This document shows positions 26,538-34,172 of a stretch of DNA of 64,000 nt, piece by piece. Positions within the stretch are counted from its first letter, which is position 1, and every line of letters starts with the position of its first letter. The notes beneath the pieces were generated by a model. The model did not search any database and was not told the DNA's origin. It was given only the letters and a program-made list of their open reading frames with translations. A program made the translations under genes and the position numbers. The DNA comes from CAYMPH01 sp964529415. Its GTDB lineage: Bacteria; Spirochaetota; UBA4802; UBA5550. The stretch lies in the NCBI GenBank assembly GCA_964529415.1, contig CAZGWD010000015.1:1-64000 (forward strand), read 5' to 3'.

Positions 26538-27311
26538 TTATTTGAACGACTTGACAAGTTCATATATTAAAAGATTCCAGCCATCTACCAGAATAAACAG
26601 AATAAGCTTAAACGGAAGCGATATCATGACAGGAGGCAGCATTATCATACCCATAGCCATGAGCGCGCTTGCTACAATCATATCTATAACAATAAAAGGA
26701 ATAAAAAGATAAACACCTATTTCGAAAGCACGCTTCAGTTCACTGATCATGAAAGCAGGGATCAGGCAATATGCCGGTACGTCTTTTCGTGTTTTTGGTT
26801 TTTCGAGTTTACCGAGTTTAATAAATAAGGCAATATCCTTCTCTCTTGTATTCCTGAACATGAAATCGCTTAAAGGCTCATACCCTTTATCAAAAAACTG
26901 CTCATTGGAAATTTTACCTTTTAGATACGGCTGAAGAGCTTTATTGTTTATTTCAGTAAACGTTGGAGCCATTATAAAAAAAGTTAAAAATAGTGAAAGC
27001 CCCACAATAACCTGATTAGGAGGCATCTGCTGCAGCGATAACGCTCTTTTTACAAAGTCGAGAACTATTACTACCCGTGTAAATGCTGTCATCATAATCA
27101 GAATTGACGGAGCAAGTGAAAGTATTGTCAGAAGAAAAAGAATCTGGAGGCTCAGAGCAACGTCCTTTGCACCGCGCGCTTCAGTAATATTGAAATCAAT
27201 TTTAGGAATCGGCATTCTTGCAGCTCCGCCCGCATCCTGTGCAAAGGATAATACTGGAATAAAAATTATTACGGACAGTAAAAGTATGATTATTTTTTTA
27301 TTCATTTCCAC
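26538..27311 (-). CDS. fliP: Flagellar export gate protein FliP
   Basis: 257-aa protein with an N-terminal signal peptide (MNKKIIILLLSVIIFIPVLSFA, written up to the cleavage region only as hydrophobic residues 6-22) and four membrane helices. Signature segments include MTAFTRVVIVLDFVKRAL, QQMPPNQVIVGLSLFLTFF and PAFMISELKRAF. FliP subunits form the outer ring of the export channel. The start overlaps fliO by 14 bases. Confidence 0.95.
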   Translation of the reverse strand: MEMNKKIIILLLSVIIFIPVLSFAQDAGGAARMPIPKIDFNITEARGAKDVALSLQILFLLTILSLAPSILIMMTAFTRVVIVLDFVKRALSLQQMPPNQVIVGLSLFLTFFIMAPTFTEINNKALQPYLKGKISNEQFFDKGYEPLSDFMFRNTREKDIALFIKLGKLEKPKTRKDVPAYCLIPAFMISELKRAFEIGVYLFIPFIVIDMIVASALMAMGMIMLPPVMISLPFKLILFILVDGWNLLIYELVKSFK

Positions 27312-28047
27312 GCCCGTTTAAATTTTTCAATCTGTCTTTCTGTGATTTCAAATAGGATAAATCCACTCCAGATTCAGTTTTCTTGATTATTTTACTTTCA
27401 GGCCTTCTTCTTGAACTGATATCATTTACAACTTCCTTGAATCTTCCGAGATGTTTAGATATATATTCCTGAAAATTTACAGCTCCTGCAGCTGTTTTCT
27501 GCGATCCGATGAGCCTGATCCTGTCTATTTCATTTTTATCAGTAATTTCAGTTAATAAATTTATGCCGCTGTCTGCAACACCTACAACAAGAACTTTACC
27601 AGCTATATCTATTACCTGAATAAATTTATTCTGCGCAATTGGCACAGTTGCAAGCTGTGTTATAACTGCTCCTCCAAGGTTTGAAATGCCGGTTTTTTGA
27701 GTTACATATTTAAAAAACATATAAAAACCCGCACCAATCAGGGCAATCACAGCAAGAGCTTTAAACATCAGCCATCCTGGTGAATCCTCTTCAACCTTTG
27801 GCCTGAAATCTTCATCTTTAAAATTGAAATCAGGCGCTTTTTCATTTTCGCTTTTTACATTTGATTCTTTTTCAGTCTTTCCCGAAGCAGTCTCTTCTTT
27901 ATCCTTGTCTTTCCCGGTTTCAGCCTGGGATTCTGCGGTTTTTTTTGCAGAATTATTCTTTCCGTTTTCTTTAGAAAAAACAGAATCTGCTGAATAAAAA
28001 ATTAAACCTGCTATAAAGATTATATTTACTGCCCTTTTTACCAACAC
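27298..28047 (-). CDS. fliO: Flagellar protein FliO/FliZ
   Basis: 249-aa protein with a signal peptide (to about residue 25), a Lys/Glu-rich periplasmic section (about 26-90), one membrane helix (about 92-111) and a small cytoplasmic FliO domain (ATVPIAQNKFIQVIDIAGKV, GVADSGINLLTEI). FliO helps FliP assemble. It starts with GTG at 28047 and is preceded by a 430-bp non-coding gap, so it probably has its own promoter or is fed by readthrough from fliY. Confidence 0.85.
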   Translation of the reverse strand: MLVKRAVNIIFIAGLIFYSADSVFSKENGKNNSAKKTAESQAETGKDKDKEETASGKTEKESNVKSENEKAPDFNFKDEDFRPKVEEDSPGWLMFKALAVIALIGAGFYMFFKYVTQKTGISNLGGAVITQLATVPIAQNKFIQVIDIAGKVLVVGVADSGINLLTEITDKNEIDRIRLIGSQKTAAGAVNFQEYISKHLGRFKEVVNDISSRRRPESKIIKKTESGVDLSYLKSQKDRLKNLNGRGNE

Positions 28048-28477
28048 CTGACACCGCCGTTATTATGTCTCATACTTTTCCGAACTTTTCTGCAGCCTGA
28101 TATTAAAGAATAAATGCTATTTTATTATGTCTCATGAATTCACCTTAATCACCCTTCCCGTGCTTAAAGTGAAACTGCTACTTCTATATTGTATTATTGT
28201 AATTGCCCTTAAAATAAAAAAATGTGTAAAATCTGGCCAACGCTTTCGGCCACTTCCTGTGCCTGCGCTGGCACCAACCTCATCGTGAGAATGCGAGATA
28301 TGGGGATGTTAAGAGATCGGGGAGATATTATTTAATGTATGTAAATTCCCTGTTTAATCCGCTATCACCTTATCTCTTCCATCTCCTTATCACCTATACT
28401 TACACAAAATAATAGAATTTCTTATCTAAATGACATTGCCAGAAATTCTTCCCGTAAAGGGGGTGATATAATTCTGC
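28048..28477. other. Structured intergenic gap between fliY and fliO
   Basis: 430 bases without a gene inside the export-gate operon. It holds two copies of TTATTATGTCTCAT (28060-28073 and 28122-28135), two neighbouring GC-rich hairpins (TGGCC/GGCCA at 28234-28252; GTGCC/GGCAC at 28259-28274) and an imperfect long inverted repeat between about 28296 and 28396 made of GAGATATGGGGATG-type and ATCTCCTTATCACC-type sequence. It looks like an inserted repeat element plus regulatory sequence. Confidence 0.55.
28060..28135. repeat. Direct repeat TTATTATGTCTCAT, two copies
   Basis: The 14-bp sequence TTATTATGTCTCAT occurs at 28060-28073 and again at 28122-28135, 62 bases apart, just upstream of the fliO start. 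Its core TATTATGTC also appears, on the other strand, in the fliL and fliF upstream motifs. It could be a regulator site for fliO. Confidence 0.45.
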
Positions 28478-29545
28478 TTAATGCTGTATCCCTGCAAGCC
28501 TGTCAGCAGGACTGACTATATCTGTTACCCTGACTCCGAAATTCTCATCTATTACAACTACTTCACCCTTGGCAATAAGCTTGCCGTTAACGAGCAGGTC
28601 AACCGGTTCACCGGCAAGTTTGTCCAGTTCTATGATTGAACCTTCGCCGAGACCTAATATATCCTGAACAAGCTGCTTTGTTCTTCCGAGTTCAACAGTA
28701 AGAGTCATCTCTACATCTAACAGAAGAGATATGTTCTGCATCTGAGTCGGCAGAACGCCCTGATCCAATGGAGGAAATTTAACCGGGCTTATTCCAACCT
28801 GCTGCTGATAAGACTGCTGCTGCGCATATTGCGGAGCCTGCTGGGATGGAGAAGATGAACGTCTGCTGAGTCCGGATGAAAGGCTCATATCCATCATATG
28901 AAAAAACTTGGAGTTAACCACACCCGGAATATTAAAATCATATGTAACCTTTACGAGATCAGATCCAGCCGGAAGCTGAAGCTCTGAAGGATTATTAACA
29001 AGACTTAAAGTTGCCGGAGTTGCGTTTATTGAACCGCCCAATTTCCCGCTGAATTGAGTTGCCATAGAAGAAAGCAGCTGATTCGTAAATTCCTGGATCG
29101 TGCTCTGATGCGCCTCTGAAAGATCCGCAGGAGGCTTGCCTGATTCATCACCCATCATAAGCGAAGAAATCGCGCCTGCATCATTATATGAAAAAACAAT
29201 AAGATTCCTGCCGTTTAGAGATCCGGTATAATCCATAGCTACCTGAACATACCTTACCGGGAAATCATTTCTGATTGCATCCTGTTTTTTGACCTCTACA
29301 AGAGTATTTGTTATTGAAAAATTCTTACCGCCGAGATATCCGCTTAAAGCAGGAGCTGCAGACCCGACTGCAGAAAAAATAATATCATGTATTGCCCTCT
29401 GGTCGTTCGGAGACATTCCTCCGCCCGCAGAAGGAGAACCCATATCCGCAGCCATTCCCGGCCCTCCGGACTGAGGACTCATTATATCATCTGCACCCTG
29501 CAACAGGGCGTCTATTTCGTCTTGAGATAGGGAGCCGTCACCCAT
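28478..29545 (-). CDS. fliY: Flagellar switch protein FliY/FliN
   Basis: 355-aa C-ring protein. The N-terminal LSQDEIDALLQGAD is the CheY-binding motif shared by FliM and FliY. Residues about 45-225 are a CheC-like domain (AHQSTIQEFTNQLLSSMATQ, cut at the helix). A Gln/Ser-rich linker follows (about 230-255). Residues about 270-350 are a FliN/SpoA domain (LLDVEMTLTVELGRTKQ, LDKLAGEPVDLLVNGKLIA). FliY sets rotation direction and in some species dephosphorylates CheY. No fliM gene lies between it and fliL, which is unusual. Confidence 0.9.
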   Translation of the reverse strand: MGDGSLSQDEIDALLQGADDIMSPQSGGPGMAADMGSPSAGGGMSPNDQRAIHDIIFSAVGSAAPALSGYLGGKNFSITNTLVEVKKQDAIRNDFPVRYVQVAMDYTGSLNGRNLIVFSYNDAGAISSLMMGDESGKPPADLSEAHQSTIQEFTNQLLSSMATQFSGKLGGSINATPATLSLVNNPSELQLPAGSDLVKVTYDFNIPGVVNSKFFHMMDMSLSSGLSRRSSSPSQQAPQYAQQQSYQQQVGISPVKFPPLDQGVLPTQMQNISLLLDVEMTLTVELGRTKQLVQDILGLGEGSIIELDKLAGEPVDLLVNGKLIAKGEVVVIDENFGVRVTDIVSPADRLAGIQH

Positions 29546-29566
29546 AACTTCCTCCGCATATAGGAA

Positions 29567-30109
29567 TCATTGAACCAGGAATTCTTTAAAATATATTTCC
29601 TCAACCTTGCCAATGGCAAGTATAGTATTTACGTGCGCCTTGATTTCTTCAGCTAGAGCAACCTGGCCAGTTACAGTATTGATATCCTCGTATTTCTTGC
29701 TCTGAAGAAGTATATTTATAATATGCTGCATCTGATCCTTTCTCTTGCCAAGTTCTGCGCCAAGCTCAAGATTAGGCTTAAATGCAAGAGCCATAGTAAT
29801 TTTCATAAAATGAGGCTCAGCATCAGCTGTTGTTTTTGCAAAAGGCGGAAGTTCAAAACTCGATAAAGCCGGAGGAGGAGGAGCAGAAACAATATCCTGG
29901 CTCTTCTCATATGAACTCTCCTGTACGCTCTTTGAAACGAGATATGAAATCCCGGTAACAAGAACTATCAGCAATATACCGCCTGCAACATAAAGAAGAA
30001 TTTTGATAATCTTCGATGGACCGCCACCGCCGCCGGACTGTTCGCCCTCGGACGAAGCACCCTCTTCTTCCTCTGGACTCGCCAGATCGTCTTTTTCTTC
30101 ATCACCCAT
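29567..30109 (-). CDS. fliL: Flagellar basal body-associated protein FliL
   Basis: 180-aa inner-membrane protein with an acidic, Gly-rich N-terminus, one membrane helix (about residues 35-57) and a periplasmic domain containing FMKITMALAFKPN and the C-terminal VEEIYFKEFLVQ, both typical of FliL. FliL forms a ring around the stator and strengthens motor function. It is first in its operon; motA and motB, which commonly precede it in spirochaetes, are absent. Confidence 0.9.
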   Translation of the reverse strand: MGDEEKDDLASPEEEEGASSEGEQSGGGGGPSKIIKILLYVAGGILLIVLVTGISYLVSKSVQESSYEKSQDIVSAPPPPALSSFELPPFAKTTADAEPHFMKITMALAFKPNLELGAELGKRKDQMQHIINILLQSKKYEDINTVTGQVALAEEIKAHVNTILAIGKVEEIYFKEFLVQ

Positions 30110-30692
30110 TGTTGATATCCGATTCAGTAAAATTTATTGCGTATTATGGATAATTATGTGACATAATAATACACTGATAATCTACATGTCAATTAATTTA
30201 TTCATTTAAAAGAAATTGTTTCAATTAATTTTCGGCAAATTACTTCAATTTCTCTCTTATTTTTTAATATTTTAGTCTTTATCATAATTATTTTAAGAAT
30301 TTAAAAAACCATCAATCTGTAAAAAAAAAGAACACAATCTAAAAAATATTTGATTTTTTTAATAATAACTTGTTATTTTATTTTTTATTTATATATTCTG
30401 AATAATATTACTTTTTCATATAATCAAGTGAAAAGTTAAATTTAAACGTGTTTTTGACTGGTTTATATTTATTTCTTGACAAAATAGGTACCTGGAAAGA
30501 TACCGTCATTTTTCTTCGAGGAAGAATCTATTGAGACATAAAATAATAAAAAAAACTCAATAACTTCGAATAAAATTGTATTATTTACCTGAAAAAAATA
30601 TTATTCGAGTTTTCTGCTGAATATTATTTGTTTTAGTGAATTTGAACATAAACAGCATTAAAAATATAAACAATTAAAAGGAGCTTAAAAAA
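30110..30692. other. Divergent intergenic region between fliL and the MshEN-like gene
   Basis: 583 very AT-rich bases. It contains the fliL promoter on the minus strand (30163-30192), a plus-strand TTGACA at 30476-30481 with a weak -10-like GATACC at 30499-30504, and a small perfect hairpin TTCTTC/GAAGAA at 30512-30526. If the plus-strand promoter is real, the small gene at 30693 has an untranslated leader of about 180 bases. No coding frame is visible. Confidence 0.5.
30154..30199 (-). promoter_or_regulatory. fliL promoter (sigma-70 type) with motif shared with fliF
   Basis: On the minus strand TTGACA (30192-30187) and TATTAT (30168-30163) are 18 bases apart, giving a start of transcription about 47 bases before the fliL ATG. 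They lie inside the blocks AAATTAATTGACAT and TATTATGTCACATAA, which are nearly identical to the two blocks upstream of fliF. Confidence 0.65.
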
Positions 30693-30899
30693 ATGAGTCG
30701 CTACAAACTCAAAATTGGCCGGGTGTTGCTAAACAACAACATGATTACACAGGAACAGCTTGAAGAGTGTCTATTACATCAGAAAAACAACGGCGGTCTA
30801 ATTGGTGAAATCTTCATCCAGAAAAAAATTCTTTCAGAATCAGAGGTGGATAAACATCTGATTTTTCAGAAAGAAAGAATCTGTCCTTACGCGAGTTAA
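30693..30899 (+). CDS. Free-standing MshEN-like domain (candidate c-di-GMP-binding microprotein)
   Basis: 68-aa protein that is almost entirely one MshEN (GspE/PilB N-terminal) domain. MshEN binds c-di-GMP through two 24-residue motifs separated by five residues. Here residues 7-30 and 36-59 have exactly this 24-5-24 spacing. Each keeps the glycine at position 3 (Gly9, Gly38), the L-x3-L-x2-Q end (Leu23-Leu27-Gln30; Val52-Leu56-Gln59) and the hydrophobic pattern. The first arginine of each motif, important for ligand binding, is Lys7 and Leu36, so affinity may be altered or lost. No ATPase domain is attached. AAAGGAG lies nine bases before the ATG. It is divergent from fliL. Confidence 0.7.
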   Translation: MSRYKLKIGRVLLNNNMITQEQLEECLLHQKNNGGLIGEIFIQKKILSESEVDKHLIFQKERICPYAS

Positions 30900-31358
30900 T
30901 CTGTAATTCTATGGCGCTCAATCGATATAAAAATCCAATCTGCATATAGCAGAAAAACAGGTCTGGATTGAGTGCCTATCAACGGGGAAATGCTTCAGGA
31001 TTTTTTCAAATTTAATATCAACGAAACCATTTTGATAACAAGGTTTTCGGTATAAATTTTTGTCTTTTTTATAACCTCTTTACAACAACACCGCCCGCTG
31101 CTATACAAATTTTCCTTGACAATGATTAAAAAATCTAACCGAATCTAATTCTTCCAGATTTTATTATACAGGCAAGAGGAATACTATTGAAATTTTATTC
31201 TTCAAATATCTATATAAAAAATGTTCTTAATCTACAGCTATTAACCGGAATTTCACATAAGCTGCTTTTTTCTGCAGCAGATTTTTTTGTTAATGAATTA
31301 TCTTTTTCAGAAGCAGAATTTAACAATAATTTATGAAAAGGAATGTATAAATTATAGA
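30900..31358. other. Intergenic region with structured RNA potential
   Basis: About 460 non-coding bases. GGCGCTCAATC (30913-30923) and GATTGAGTGCC (30966-30976) pair as an 11-bp stem with one G-U pair, enclosing a small CTGC/GCAG hairpin. There is no U-run after it. A weak terminator-like hairpin GCTGC/GCAGC followed by seven T lies at 31261-31288. Nothing else is recognised. Confidence 0.45.
30913..30976 (+). ncRNA. Candidate structured RNA or terminator stem
   Basis: An 11-bp near-perfect stem with an internal hairpin, 14 bases after the stop of the MshEN-like gene. It may be the 3' end of that mRNA or a small RNA. No known RNA family is recognised, and the lack of a U-run argues against a simple intrinsic terminator. 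Confidence 0.3.
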
Positions 31359-32453
31359 ATGAATGCACAGATTAACAAATTTTTCTACAAAGTTCTGATA
31401 AACTCATTAAGCACACGCCAGGTAATCTTTCTCGGCGAGAGCCTTGACCGGAAATTCGACATTTACAAAGAAACAGGCATAAGCGAAAGTATTCCCATAC
31501 CACGCCAGAGCGCAGCCGAAGCATTGATTGATTATTTCAAAGAAGAAGAGGATATAGTCCGGCTGTTTACAATTATGCTTCTGAATGAAGGCAAACGTTT
31601 TTACAATAGAGAGCTTCTTATCTGGGGAAAAGAGGATTTTGAAAGCCTCCTAATCAAAAACAAATGGATTTACGATCCTGATATTGTTCAGTTTCTTCTG
31701 GATCCATTTTATGAAAATGAAATTAATCTCCTGAAAAAAATCCGCATATTGGATCTTCGCAGCGAAATTGACATGGATGAACTGATCAATTCAATTTCTG
31801 ATGCATCAAAAAAATTAAGCATCCAGGATCTTGAGTGGCGCATTACAATGCGTCTGTATGATCTCGATCCCAAAATCGGAGAGCTGATCCGTAAAATAAT
31901 TACCATGCTTCTATCACGGCAGAATCTCCAGGTTTTTGTACCGGAAATATTTGTTTGCCTAAAGGAACTTGCTATAAATGCAAGCAAAGCCAACTATAAA
32001 ATTTTATTTCAAAAGTATATTACATCGAAGGATGGAATTACTGCAGATAAAGCCTACCTTAAATTTCTCGATTTATTCCGGAATGAAATTGATGAAAACG
32101 GCAATACAAATCTGATTGAACTTGCCCGCAAGGATGACCGTTTTATAAATATCACATTCCAGTCTTCAAAAGATTCTATCGAAATCTGGATTACAAACAA
32201 CCAGAATATATCCGCCATTGAAAAACAGCAGCTCATAAAAAAACTCGGCTATAACAAAGTAAATAACAATGAAAATTCATATGAAAGCGATGATTATACA
32301 GAAGGAGCAGGACTCGGATTAGGCATTGTTCTTAATGCATTGAAAAAATATTCCCAGCTTAAAGATCCTCTAAAGGTTGTATTCTATCCGAATTATATAA
32401 AAATCGGTTTCAGCCTGAAGCGGACAGAACTGCTGAGTAAATTACCGTCATAA
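31359..32453 (+). CDS. HATPase-domain protein (GHKL fold) with helical N-terminus
   Basis: 364-aa protein. The C-terminal part has a histidine-kinase-like ATP-binding domain: N box KELAINASKAN (about residues 202-212) and a G box GAGLGLG (about 316-322). Between them lies an insert of about 60 residues. The N-terminal half is helical with no recognisable HisKA phospho-histidine box, so it is not a conventional sensor kinase; it could be an anti-sigma-type or phosphatase-like ATPase. ATG at 31359 (AAGGA upstream) is preferred to a TTG at 31287 that overlaps a terminator-like hairpin. A STAS protein is encoded 1.3 kb downstream. Confidence 0.6.
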   Translation: MNAQINKFFYKVLINSLSTRQVIFLGESLDRKFDIYKETGISESIPIPRQSAAEALIDYFKEEEDIVRLFTIMLLNEGKRFYNRELLIWGKEDFESLLIKNKWIYDPDIVQFLLDPFYENEINLLKKIRILDLRSEIDMDELINSISDASKKLSIQDLEWRITMRLYDLDPKIGELIRKIITMLLSRQNLQVFVPEIFVCLKELAINASKANYKILFQKYITSKDGITADKAYLKFLDLFRNEIDENGNTNLIELARKDDRFINITFQSSKDSIEIWITNNQNISAIEKQQLIKKLGYNKVNNNENSYESDDYTEGAGLGLGIVLNALKKYSQLKDPLKVVFYPNYIKIGFSLKRTELLSKLPS

Positions 32454-32489
32454 TAATCTCTTCTGTTTTTATTAAAAAGAGGAATTTTA

Positions 32490-33674
32490 ATGAAACACCT
32501 TTACTGGTATCATGGACACGACTGCGTATTACCTGAAATTACAAGAGCAGAAAACTGTTATCTGTACACTGCTTCAGGCGACAGGTATGTTGACCTTGAG
32601 TCAGGAGTATGGTGCACAGTGATTGGCCACAGCAACAATCGCGTTACAGAAGTAATAAAAGAACGCGCAGGAACCCTGATGCATACAGGATACTGCTATT
32701 CAAATCCAATTGTTGAAATAGCTGCATGTGATATTCTTGACATAACCGGCATCAATGAAGGCAAGTGCGTATTTCTGCTTTCCGGAAGCGAAGCTGTTGA
32801 GTTCTGCGTAAGGGCAATCAGGGCTGTTACAGGAAGGCAGCGTATGCTTGTTCTCGCAGATTCATATCTCGGTGCATATGATTCAATAAATACTTCACAT
32901 ACAGAAGCATGGTACAGGTTCGACTGGACTCAATGCCGTTCCTGCGAAAAAGCTGACGCATGCGATCCGGAATGTCCGAGACTCATGGAGATCCCATTTG
33001 ATACAATTGGAGGGTTTGTAATGGAACCCGGCAGCGCATCCGGAGTTATTCATTTCCCGTCAGAGTCTCTGGTGAAAAATATTTCTGATGCAACCAGGAA
33101 ACATGGAGGCCTTGTAGCTGCAAATGAGATCACAACAGGCATGGGACGCACAGGCAAATGGTTTGGTTTTCAGCATACAGGAATAAAACCGGATATGGTC
33201 GCAATTGGCAAAGGCCTTGGCAACGGGTATCCTGTAAGTGCTGCAGCATTTTCATCTGAAGTTTCAGAAAAAATTGATAGATCAGACTTTCATTCATCCC
33301 AGTCTCACCAGAATGATCCGCTCGGGGCAGCAGTAGCGCATGAAGTTATTTCAGTTATACGCGAAAACGGCCTGCTTGAGCGCGGAACAAAAACTGGCAG
33401 TTATATGATAGAAGAATTTTCCCGCATGAAAGAGAAATATACCCAGATAAAAGAGGTGCGCGGCAGGGGGATGATGATGGCTGTAGAGCTGAAACCAGGC
33501 ATAGAAACAAAAATACCTTCCAGGATACATTCCGCGCTGATGAAGCGAAGATACATCATTGTTCTCCGTCCGGGACTCAGTGTCTTTCGTATCGACCCCT
33601 GCCTCACAATTCCACGGGAAGAAGCAGTTGGATTCATAACAGCATTTGAAGAAATAATATCAGATACTGATTAA
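32490..33674 (+). CDS. PLP-dependent class III aminotransferase with Cys-rich insert
   Basis: 394-aa fold-type I enzyme. The PLP phosphate-binding segment LLSGSEAVEF (residues 97-106), the active-site lysine Lys241 (AIGKGLGNGYPVSA) and TGMGRTGKWFG (216-226) are present. Two features are unusual. The Asp that normally contacts the PLP ring nitrogen (the ADE of I-x-ADEVQTG) is Asn212 here (AANEITTG). A Cys cluster C-x2-C-x5-C-x3-C (Cys149, 152, 158, 162) sits before the catalytic core and could hold a metal ion. It may transaminate, decarboxylate or racemise an amine; the substrate is unknown. AGAGG precedes the ATG. Confidence 0.75.
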   Translation: MKHLYWYHGHDCVLPEITRAENCYLYTASGDRYVDLESGVWCTVIGHSNNRVTEVIKERAGTLMHTGYCYSNPIVEIAACDILDITGINEGKCVFLLSGSEAVEFCVRAIRAVTGRQRMLVLADSYLGAYDSINTSHTEAWYRFDWTQCRSCEKADACDPECPRLMEIPFDTIGGFVMEPGSASGVIHFPSESLVKNISDATRKHGGLVAANEITTGMGRTGKWFGFQHTGIKPDMVAIGKGLGNGYPVSAAAFSSEVSEKIDRSDFHSSQSHQNDPLGAAVAHEVISVIRENGLLERGTKTGSYMIEEFSRMKEKYTQIKEVRGRGMMMAVELKPGIETKIPSRIHSALMKRRYIIVLRPGLSVFRIDPCLTIPREEAVGFITAFEEIISDTD

Positions 33675-33764
33675 AAAAATAAAATAACAATTTACAAAAT
33701 ATATTGATAATATTAAAAGAGTTATTCAATAATTACAATCAATAGCTTACAGACGAGGAAATCA

Positions 33765-34094
33765 ATGGAAATCGAACTGAATGAAATTGGACAATATTTA
33801 TTGATTCGGGTAAATACCAAACTTGATCTGTACAACATTGGAGAATTTAAAAAGATATTATATGACGCAACCAGCGGCAAGTATACTCATTTAGCAGTAG
33901 AACTGAAAGAAAACAATATGGAAATGGATTCAAGCGTAATCAGCGCTCTTATATCCGGCCAGAAAAAAATGAATGCAGGCAAAAACCGGTTCGCACTATT
34001 AAACGTGAGCCAGGAAATAAAAAATCTTTTTAAACTTGCGGGAATAAATGACTTTTTCAATTTTATTGATGATGAAGATCAGCTCTTTGTCTAA
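33765..34094 (+). CDS. STAS-domain anti-sigma factor antagonist-like protein
   Basis: 109-aa STAS domain of the SpoIIAA/RsbV type. The predicted phosphorylatable serine lies in MDSSVISALISGQK (Ser57 or Ser58 of DSS). The final helix ends LFKLAGINDFFNF. Such proteins are switched by phosphorylation by an HATPase kinase and bind anti-sigma factors or other partners. The nearest HATPase gene is at 31359. A GAGGAAA site precedes the ATG. Confidence 0.85.
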   Translation: MEIELNEIGQYLLIRVNTKLDLYNIGEFKKILYDATSGKYTHLAVELKENNMEMDSSVISALISGQKKMNAGKNRFALLNVSQEIKNLFKLAGINDFFNFIDDEDQLFV

Positions 34095-34172
34095 AGATCT
34101 GTTTGCAATAATTGTATAAAATTCAACTTTGAAATGCCTACAATAATTCAAAGGATAAACTAAAGCTGCAGT

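Noticed and set aside
30512..30526. TTCTTC/GAAGAA hairpin as an operator or riboswitch
   Set aside because: Only six base pairs and no conserved riboswitch core; no c-di-GMP or other known aptamer sequence recognised.
31287..31358. TTG start at 31287 for the HATPase gene
   Set aside because: It overlaps a terminator-like hairpin; ATG at 31359 has a purine-rich sequence upstream.
30900..31358. c-di-GMP riboswitch near the MshEN-like gene
   Set aside because: The conserved GEMM motif sequences are not present.
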